From: an uncultured Eubacteriales bacterium
GTDB taxonomy: Bacteria > Bacillota > Clostridia > Oscillospirales > Oscillospiraceae
DNA: 64,000 nucleotides
Direction: 5' to 3'
NCBI GenBank assembly: GCA_900547405.1
Contig: URGL01000006.1
Location: 1-64,000, forward strand
The notes below the pieces were generated by a model, which saw only the letters and a list, made by a program, of their open reading frames with translations, did no database searches and was not told where the DNA came from. The position numbers and the translations under genes are program-made. Of the stretch, positions 58,322 to 64,000 are shown piece after piece (positions within the stretch are counted from its first letter, which is position 1; each line of letters starts with the position of its first letter).

Positions 58322-58960
58322 TTACACACGCAGTTCTCGTGTCCACTGTACTTGCTTTGGAGCCGGGGCACCGCTGAGATAAATCAACACGCTGCCCTCC
58401 GGGCGGAGCTTCCGCAGAGTTCGCCATAATGTATCTGTATCCAGGTCCGGTAAATCATCCAGGAAGCCGTTGAACACCAGCACTTTGGGTTTACATATCA
58501 CAGCCCGCAGAATCGCCCCATGGGCCTGCTTCCTGGCAGAGCATCTTCCTGGCGTATTGTAAAGGTCGTACAGCGGCAGAAGCTCCGAGGTCAAGCTTCT
58601 TACCGCCCTTAGAATTTCCGCATTCTCAATACCAGCCAAGCGCACTGGAAACACGATTTGGTCGATCATCCGCAGCTCTGGAATCCAACCCAAGCCTTGC
58701 GGGATCGCGCCAATATTTTCCCGCCGGAAGGCAGCCCCCTGGTCCGGTGTCAATGCGTACGGGTCAACACCATTGATAAGGACTGTTCCCGCGTCCGGCT
58801 CCCGCAGGCCGCAAAGAACTTCAAAGAACTGTTCGCTCCGCTTTGGAGAGCTGTTTATAAAAATGGTATCCCCGGCATCAGCTTCAAATGTCAGCATCCG
58901 TTCCAGATTACCTGCGCTTCGCAAATCCGGGATAAAGCTTGTCTCTATCAAATGTCCCAT
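58322..58960 (-). CDS. Degenerate ABC ATPase-like protein (nucleotide motifs lost)
   Basis: 212 residues, fold and length of a MacB/LolD-type ATPase. Where Walker A (GxxGxGKS) should be, residues 36-43 read NSSPKRSE: no Gly and no Lys. The signature is CSARKQ (140-145) instead of LSGGQ. Walker B is VLVFNGFLDD, without the Asp-Glu pair. A Q-loop-like IPQGLGWIPELRMIDQIVFPV remains. It cannot be expected to bind ATP normally. Directly downstream of an intact ABC ATPase and in the same operon as two permeases and an FtsX protein, so it may be a scaffold or regulatory subunit. Confidence 0.85.
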   Translation of the reverse strand: MGHLIETSFIPDLRSAGNLERMLTFEADAGDTIFINSSPKRSEQFFEVLCGLREPDAGTVLINGVDPYALTPDQGAAFRRENIGAIPQGLGWIPELRMIDQIVFPVRLAGIENAEILRAVRSLTSELLPLYDLYNTPGRCSARKQAHGAILRAVICKPKVLVFNGFLDDLPDLDTDTLWRTLRKLRPEGSVLIYLSGAPAPKQVQWTRELRV

Positions 58961-59601
58961 TACCGCACCACCGTCAAAACGCCAGCGTCCATTTCGCAGA
59001 CCGTATCGCAGAGTTCGTCAATATCCACCTGATTGTGGCTTGCAAGGATCACGGTTTTTCCCTCTTCCCGGAGACCCTTAATGACGTTTCGGATATGTAC
59101 CACACCGTGCTTGTCCAGGCCGTTAAAGGGTTCGTCCAGGATCAGCAAGCTGGGGTCCTCCATCAACGCCTGGGCGAACCCCAAACGCTGCCGCATTCCC
59201 AGAGAATACTTTCCCACTGGCTTCTTCATATCCGGGTCCAGCCCTACCTGTTCCAGGACGGCCCGGATGGTCAAGGCATTGGCCTTTTTTTGCAGCGAGG
59301 CCAGGATCTTTAGATTCTGGGTTCCAGACAGGTGGGGCAGGAATCCCGGCGTTTCAATGATGATGCCGATATCCTCCGGGAAATCCGTTTCCTTCCCCAC
59401 CTGCTTGTGATTAACGTAGATCACGCCGCTGTCCGGCTTCAAAAATCCGCAGATACACTTCATCAGTACAGTTTTGCCGGAACCGTTGTTGCCCACAATT
59501 CCATGGATTTTTCCCTTTTCAAAGGAGTGAGAAACATTTTTCAGAACGTGTTCTTCCCCAAAGTATTTATTAACATCACATACTTCAATCACGTTTTCCA
59601 T
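58960..59601 (-). CDS. ABC transporter ATP-binding protein
   Basis: 213 residues. Complete motifs: Walker A GNNGSGKT, Q-loop in IIIETPGFLP, signature YSLGMRQRLG, Walker B LLILDEPFNGLD, H-loop ASHNQ. This is the BcrA/lantibiotic-protection type. It overlaps the degenerate paralogue by a TAATG junction. Its partners are the two permeases just upstream. Energises export or self-protection (inference). Confidence 0.94.
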   Translation of the reverse strand: MENVIEVCDVNKYFGEEHVLKNVSHSFEKGKIHGIVGNNGSGKTVLMKCICGFLKPDSGVIYVNHKQVGKETDFPEDIGIIIETPGFLPHLSGTQNLKILASLQKKANALTIRAVLEQVGLDPDMKKPVGKYSLGMRQRLGFAQALMEDPSLLILDEPFNGLDKHGVVHIRNVIKGLREEGKTVILASHNQVDIDELCDTVCEMDAGVLTVVR

Positions 59602-59604
59602 AGC

Positions 59605-60501
59605 TCACCCCTCTGTTCCTGTGAAGCTGAAATTGTACCGATTGGCTGCCCGGATAGAGGCAAAATACAAGATCACGGACAGGCCAATAAAAATGCAATA
59701 GGACTGCCACAGCCGTGGCAGCTTGTCATAGCCGAAATTGTGCATATGGTATGTGGCCTGGTTCAGTGGAGACAGCCAACCGATAATAACATTGGCAATG
59801 TAATAGGCTTCATCCGGCAGCTTTAGAATGAGCTGGATGGTGTCCGGCTGCATGAGAATTCCGTACAGACTGAACACCAACACACTGACCACACCCGCCG
59901 CCTGCCCGAACCGCAGGTTGCAGGCCAGCATCAGCAGCACCATGACGGAAGTGTAGCCCAGCATGAGGCCGAAAATAGAAATCATGCTCTGATAAGGCCA
60001 GCTCATTTCCAATGTCTTTACCAACGCCGGAATTGCTACACGCTCTCCGGCGTTGGTATAGCCGAGAATTGCCGCTGTGGGGCTCCACATATTGGCGGCG
60101 AAGGACTGTTGAATGGAAAGTATTACGGTACTTGCCAGCACAAAGGTCAGGTAGATCGTGGTAGCTGCCAGGATGTACACAACTTGTCCTGTGATCCAGG
60201 TTCTCCGGTCTGTCCGTACCAGGTAAAATGGAGTCCCGGAGGATAGGAACGGCATATCCGCAAAGAGCAGCACCAGCAGCACCGAGGATAGAAGGATAGA
60301 ATTGCTGTCACCAAAGTTCCAGATGAACACCTCCACAAGCTGCATGGTGGTGTTATGCTCCACGGCGAAGGTCACGGCCTTGTCCGAAAGCAGGAAGCAC
60401 AGAATGAAGGCCAGCAGGAAGGTCACCAGAATCCGGGGATTCCCCCGCCACAGGCGGAAGTTATATCCGGCGGTGGAAAAGGATTGACGGATTTCTTTCA
60501 T
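59605..60501 (-). CDS. ABC-2-type permease
   Basis: 298 residues, six helices. Opens RQSFSTAGYNFRLWRGNPRILVTFLLAFILCFLL; a hydrophilic stretch FYLVRTDRRTWITGQVVYI near the second helix is typical of lantibiotic immunity-type permeases. It overlaps the upstream permease by 4 bases, so the two are a coupled pair. Confidence 0.82.
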   Translation of the reverse strand: MKEIRQSFSTAGYNFRLWRGNPRILVTFLLAFILCFLLSDKAVTFAVEHNTTMQLVEVFIWNFGDSNSILLSSVLLVLLFADMPFLSSGTPFYLVRTDRRTWITGQVVYILAATTIYLTFVLASTVILSIQQSFAANMWSPTAAILGYTNAGERVAIPALVKTLEMSWPYQSMISIFGLMLGYTSVMVLLMLACNLRFGQAAGVVSVLVFSLYGILMQPDTIQLILKLPDEAYYIANVIIGWLSPLNQATYHMHNFGYDKLPRLWQSYCIFIGLSVILYFASIRAANRYNFSFTGTEG

Positions 60502-61250
60502 AGTTGCTCCAGCCTCCTTTTTCCCCGGATGTAAAAGACCAGTCCACACAGGAACGTCAATTCCAGCAGGAACAGGGCTGCACTTCCCACCCCATAGGGC
60601 CAGACTTCCGGGTCAAGCCAGTTCTTGGGGTAGAGCAGCCAGGCATTGGGGAAGTACCGTTCATAGAGGATGACCAGCAGGTAGTATACGATGAAGGGAG
60701 ATGCGTAGGCGATGTATTTGCTTTCCATGATGGTGCTCATGGTCATGCCGAGGGCGGCCCAAAGGCCGCCGTTCAGAAACAGAAGGATGATCTGTTCGAT
60801 GATTTGTCGCCCCAACTCCGGCGGATTTTCCACGATCCGTTCCAAAGGCGTAAAAGTAATCGCTGTAATGCCCCATGCGGTTCCTGCTCCCAAAAGCACC
60901 GCATCTCCACCGCACAGCCAGCAAGTGATGCAGTGTCCCAGTAGGTAATCCGAATAACTGCCCCGAATGAGAAAAAATCGGGAAGCCTTGTTTTTTATGT
61001 CCTCCAAGTACCCTGCGGACAGGGGGATAGTGGCCAGGGCGGGGAGGAAGACGGAAAGGGTATCGGAGGAAAGGGCGGTGCTGATTAGCTCATTGTGGTA
61101 TTCTTGGTTTATTTGCCCACCATTTTGAAGGATTCGTAGTACCGGTTGAGTATAGGTGAAAAAGATTATACCCATGGTAGCAATGGCTGTCACCCAGAAT
61201 CGCAAACTGAAGCCACGATACAGTTGGGGAGAAACATTTATCATAGGCAT
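60498..61250 (-). CDS. ABC-2-type permease
   Basis: 250 residues, about six helices. Motif KASRFFLIRGSYSDYLLGHC near the second helix, and a long hydrophobic middle. AAGGAGAAGT precedes the ATG at 61250. With the 298-residue permease and the intact ATPase it resembles the two-permease-plus-ATPase layout of lantibiotic immunity (LanFEG-like) transporters. Confidence 0.8.
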   Translation of the reverse strand: MPMINVSPQLYRGFSLRFWVTAIATMGIIFFTYTQPVLRILQNGGQINQEYHNELISTALSSDTLSVFLPALATIPLSAGYLEDIKNKASRFFLIRGSYSDYLLGHCITCWLCGGDAVLLGAGTAWGITAITFTPLERIVENPPELGRQIIEQIILLFLNGGLWAALGMTMSTIMESKYIAYASPFIVYYLLVILYERYFPNAWLLYPKNWLDPEVWPYGVGSAALFLLELTFLCGLVFYIRGKRRLEQL

Positions 61251-61300
61251 ACTTCTCCTTATAAAGATATCTCTTCGGAAATTCTACCAAAGTCACGAAA

Positions 61301-62818
61301 TTAGTTGATGTATATTTCAATTACGGAACCATCCACAGCGTTTAATGCAATCAAAGGAACAATACGGTCATTCCATATTGTCTCGCCGCTTGCAGCGTAA
61401 ACATTTCCTGTGTGCTTTCCGATATAATCAATCGTTCCTGATAATATGATGCCGGGGACGTAATAGTAGCTTTCGTCCGTACTGGGAACTTTAACCCGTA
61501 ACATACCATAATCCATTTGACAGATATCAACCTGACACACAAATTCTTCACCTGCATCTTCTTGCATCAGATCAAGATAATCGGTACTCATGCCATACTC
61601 GTGATAGTCACTCAGCATTAAATGGTTTTTAGCCAGTTCTATCAGCTCATCAATGCTCTTTGTTGCAACGTTCTCATTTAGAATTTCCTTGATATCAATA
61701 GGAGAGAACATCGAAAAGTCCAACAAATCTCCATTAACAGAAAACTGGAAATTTGCGTCTGTCATATAGTAATTGGAAGCATAGACTGACATGCTTTTCA
61801 AATTGCCAATCTGAGGTACGCGGACTGCGGAAGTCCCGTTAAAGACAGGAACAGCGCTGACAATGATAATATACTCCGGAGTATCTCCATAATAGGTGGT
61901 ATGTATGTAAGCCGTATCAATTTGCCACTGTCCCAAGTCCATGTCGTCCAGTATTCTCTCGGCCTTGGCTGTTACCACAGCGACATCCTCATCCGTTGGC
62001 TTTTCTGTGCGGCAGAACTTTGCTCGATATATCATTGAATCAATAGAAGATGGAGATCTTCCTTCGCCCAAATGCAGGTACATATTGTTCAGTTTGAAAT
62101 CACCCATGTTTCTGGTTACAGCGCTAAAGGTATATTCAACCTCCCCAACGTTTGTAACAGCGTAAATGGCATCATTTTCCTGTGATAGATCCTGTCCGGC
62201 TAATGTTTCCGCCGAATAAAAGCCATAGGATTCTTTTTTGAAGGTCCATTCACACGCCTTCGGGGAGCCTGAGGGCGCGGCTTCATAAAGAGCGGAATAT
62301 TTTTCAATAAACCGCTTAACATTATCTACAAGGGAAGCCGTGTATTCAGGCTCTCTTGCGCACAGTTTTGAAATTGCTTCCACATTGGCATATGGAGCCC
62401 ATCTGTTGATTTTTTCCAGGATTTGCTCTTTTGTGTATTCCGGTTCAAATCTTGGTTCTGGTTCAAACCAGTCTACATCTCCCAGGAGAGCGGTTGCTAC
62501 CCTTTTGACATCCGTCTCTGTCAAATAATGAGGTACAACTTCTACAACAGGATTGTTTACACCAGTGTATTGGCCGTTAAGATTATAAGTGAACATAACA
62601 CTTTTGTCCGTACTGGCAAACTTATCTGTGTAGGCAATCGTTTGCGTGGCATCAACTGCAGGAATTTCACTTGCCGATTCAATCACACTGCTATCAAAAG
62701 CCCCGTCATTTTTGTTGACAACAGACTGTGTAGTAGGTGTCTGTTGGCAACCGTACAAGCTTATCAGCAGAACTGCCATTAACGCTGCACACCCCAGTCT
62801 TTTCATAAATCTGTCCAT
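61301..62818 (-). CDS. Lipoprotein of unknown function (DUF6034-like)
   Basis: 505 residues. Signal peptide with Cys24 after LYG, an acceptable lipobox. The body is a beta-rich secreted protein: PHYLTETDVKRVATALLGDVDWFEPEP, YTKEQILEKINRWAPYANVE, and a late YYVPGIILSGTIDYIGKHTGNVYAA. I believe it belongs to the DUF6034 lipoprotein group common in Oscillospiraceae; no enzyme motif is seen. GAAAGGA precedes the ATG at 62818. Outside-facing partner of the ABC genes that follow. Confidence 0.72.
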   Translation of the reverse strand: MDRFMKRLGCAALMAVLLISLYGCQQTPTTQSVVNKNDGAFDSSVIESASEIPAVDATQTIAYTDKFASTDKSVMFTYNLNGQYTGVNNPVVEVVPHYLTETDVKRVATALLGDVDWFEPEPRFEPEYTKEQILEKINRWAPYANVEAISKLCAREPEYTASLVDNVKRFIEKYSALYEAAPSGSPKACEWTFKKESYGFYSAETLAGQDLSQENDAIYAVTNVGEVEYTFSAVTRNMGDFKLNNMYLHLGEGRSPSSIDSMIYRAKFCRTEKPTDEDVAVVTAKAERILDDMDLGQWQIDTAYIHTTYYGDTPEYIIIVSAVPVFNGTSAVRVPQIGNLKSMSVYASNYYMTDANFQFSVNGDLLDFSMFSPIDIKEILNENVATKSIDELIELAKNHLMLSDYHEYGMSTDYLDLMQEDAGEEFVCQVDICQMDYGMLRVKVPSTDESYYYVPGIILSGTIDYIGKHTGNVYAASGETIWNDRIVPLIALNAVDGSVIEIYIN

Positions 62819-62863
62819 TGTGTATCCTTTCAATATGGTGGTTAATCATCCCACATTCTCTGA

Positions 62864-62890
62864 AAGCACTGGCCAAAATGGCCAGTGCTT
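62864..62890 (-). other. Stem-loop after the peptidoglycan-binding-like gene
   Basis: AAGCACTGGCC/GGCCAGTGCTT, 11 perfect pairs with 5-base loop. The following T content is modest, so it is a weak terminator or a processing/attenuation hairpin before the lipoprotein gene. Confidence 0.65.
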
Positions 62891-62958
62891 AGAAGATATG
62901 CGTTTGCTGTTATGTAGCAAATACGTCAGTTCAATCGGGTACAGTATGAACAGCGTAA

Positions 62959-63462
62959 TTAATATACGCTTGCGAACTTGCTGCCTTCGGTCCCATCAGT
63001 ATTATGGTAGTAGAAGTTGTATACACCGCCAGAATACTTAGCGGTAATAGCAGTTCGTCCATTCATCCGAAATAAGGTAGGATTTCCGCTACTAGGTACG
63101 TACAAAACTTCCGCCATTTTTCCCCAAGTTGCATCGTTCACCTTACCGTAATTCGTATCATCGCTATCAACAATACCTGTGTCATCCTGGAACTCTTCAA
63201 CAGCGAGCTTGGTATTGCTTCCGAATAAGCCGTCAACACCGCCGGAGTTGGCGACAAGATCTTCAGTTGCGTCGTTGTATTTCAAAAGAATACTCTGAAC
63301 TGCCTTGGTGTATCCTGTCTGATAGCTGTCGATACTTGTCTTGGCGAATTTCTTAAAGCGACCTACCCATGTAGCACTAGCCGCAGATGCAGGAACAACC
63401 ATGATGGTCATGACCATCATAACTGCCAGGGCTAAGGCCATGGTTTTCTTTGCCATTTTCAT
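62959..63462 (-). CDS. Small secreted protein with peptidoglycan-binding-like domain
   Basis: 167 residues. Signal peptide (1-29, ending ASAASA), then a PG_binding_1-like repeat: AVQSILLKYN, then GVDGLFGSNTKLAVEEFQDDTGIV and ATWGKMAEVL. The C-terminal tail (NPTLFRMNGRTAITAKYSG, FYYHNTDGTEGSKF) is unrecognised and rich in aromatic residues. AGGAGG supports the ATG at 63462. It lies between AgrB and the lipoprotein, where an AIP precursor might have been expected, but its length and fold do not fit AgrD. Confidence 0.82.
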   Translation of the reverse strand: MKMAKKTMALALAVMMVMTIMVVPASAASATWVGRFKKFAKTSIDSYQTGYTKAVQSILLKYNDATEDLVANSGGVDGLFGSNTKLAVEEFQDDTGIVDSDDTNYGKVNDATWGKMAEVLYVPSSGNPTLFRMNGRTAITAKYSGGVYNFYYHNTDGTEGSKFASVY

Positions 63463-63593
63463 ATAGTTCCTCCTTTGTTTTTGAGAAGTATTACCATCAA
63501 CCGTCACCCCTTGCCGCTGATGGCCTACGGCAAGCTTTCACAACCTCCAGACGCGCGCCGTTCTAGAAGTCCAGGGCATATATGAATCGCTGA

Positions 63594-64000
63594 TCAGGCA
63601 GATCCATATTTGGAGTGGTTACATATTTTGCCAACACTCAGCAAAACAGCTTCCAGGAACATGCCACATGTTATTGGATAATATAGCGCCGGAACCGTTA
63701 GTATGGCTGCCGCAATGGTGATTGCATCGCATACAATAAGCAGACTGTAGCTTATTCTTCGGTATTTTCTCCTGTCTTCTTCATCCAATGGTTTTTCATG
63801 GCTATCCAATGGGCTGAGCAACAGAATGCACAGGTTACTGAAAACGAATAATGGCAGGATTCCTACATTTGTGTTTTCAAGAATTTTAATTGTAATCACA
63901 GCTGCGCCCAGGGCAATGGTGGTGAGTACAGTGCAAGCCGCTTCTGTTTTGGCATGGATGCCCCCGGCATAGGTTCGCAGGGTAATGAATGCGACGAAGA
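63594..64000 (-). CDS. AgrB-like accessory gene regulator protein (5' end outside window)
   Basis: 135 visible residues of the C-terminal part. The frame continues to the window edge, where LRTYAGGIHAKTEAAC contains the AgrB active-site His and Cys in the pattern R.YAGG.HA....C. After it come membrane helices (TTIALGAAVITIKILENTNV, then two more) and a basic cytoplasmic tail. AgrB cleaves and cyclises a signal peptide precursor. A GTG-started frame at 63899 is only an internal start. No agrD is visible in the gap to the next gene; it may lie upstream beyond the window. Confidence 0.85.
   Translation of the reverse strand, partial: FVAFITLRTYAGGIHAKTEAACTVLTTIALGAAVITIKILENTNVGILPLFVFSNLCILLLSPLDSHEKPLDEEDRRKYRRISYSLLIVCDAITIAAAILTVPALYYPITCGMFLEAVLLSVGKICNHSKYGSA

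Noticed and set aside
63563..63607. 14-codon minus-strand frame overlapping the end of agrB as an AgrD candidate
   Set aside because: Too short, no ring-forming Cys or Ser with acidic tail, and no clear ribosome site.

Overview
The window looks like chromosome of a GC-rich gut Clostridium of the Oscillospiraceae/Ruminococcaceae type (Oscillibacter, Flavonifractor and Dysosmobacter are plausible relatives; this is inference from gene content and codon use, not a database match). Supporting signs are strong AGGAGG ribosome-binding sites with frequent TTG/GTG starts, a SAM-I riboswitch on metK, a purine riboswitch on xpt, a DnaD/DnaI helicase-loading pair, a BmpA-type nucleoside ABC importer, and repeated GC-rich palindromes next to gene ends.

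Layout. 1-2.3 kb: AT-rich accessory DNA with an AbrB-type regulator plus a thiazoline-carboxylate-hydrolase-family protein, a truncated DUF998-like gene, and a PadR/HAAS regulatory pair; a direct repeat flanks the first cassette. 2.5-42.8 kb: GC-rich core chromosome with NAD synthetase, metK, a rhomboid-like protein, Nudix hydrolase, mnmE with a cysteine desulfurase, gdhA, a ClC transporter, a prfC operon ending in a membrane-anchored nuclease, an Lgt-like/phosphodiester glycosidase operon, an AGCS symporter, a Xaa-Pro dipeptidase beside an orphan type IV prepilin, a nucleoside ABC importer and xpt, an FMN-dependent hydroxy-acid oxidase, PlsC/PAP2 lipid enzymes, a two-component system, an FMN-binding protein, phosphoribosyltransferases, a CPA2 antiporter, MscS, DnaD/DnaI, and HAD and HD nucleotidases.

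42.8-64 kb: composition drops and the genes become mobile-element-like. A 5' tRNA-Leu fragment under a good promoter is followed by an intact tRNA-Leu(UAA), then directly by a tyrosine integrase, an excisionase, a MazF-like toxin and small element-type genes. I read this as the left end of an integrative (probably conjugative) element whose right end lies outside the window. Its cargo here is (i) a sortase-pilus operon with a thioester-domain tip adhesin, a backbone pilin and two class C sortases, and (ii) a cell-envelope locus on the same strand: AgrB-like peptidase (cut by the window edge), a secreted peptidoglycan-binding-like protein, a lipoprotein, two ABC permeases, an intact ABC ATPase, a second ABC ATPase that has lost every nucleotide-binding motif, a Pro/Thr-rich surface protein, and an FtsX/MacB-like permease. 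Locus (ii) is the best candidate for an undescribed system: pairing a live and a dead ATPase with a surface protein and a peptide-signal processor is unusual, and suggests envelope sensing, peptide export or immunity (inference).

Regulation that can be read directly includes consensus sigma-A promoters for metK, xpt, gdhA, mscS, dnaD, the two-component system and others; two riboswitches with terminators; several inverted-repeat operator candidates; and stem-loops between cistrons of the pilus and BMP operons.
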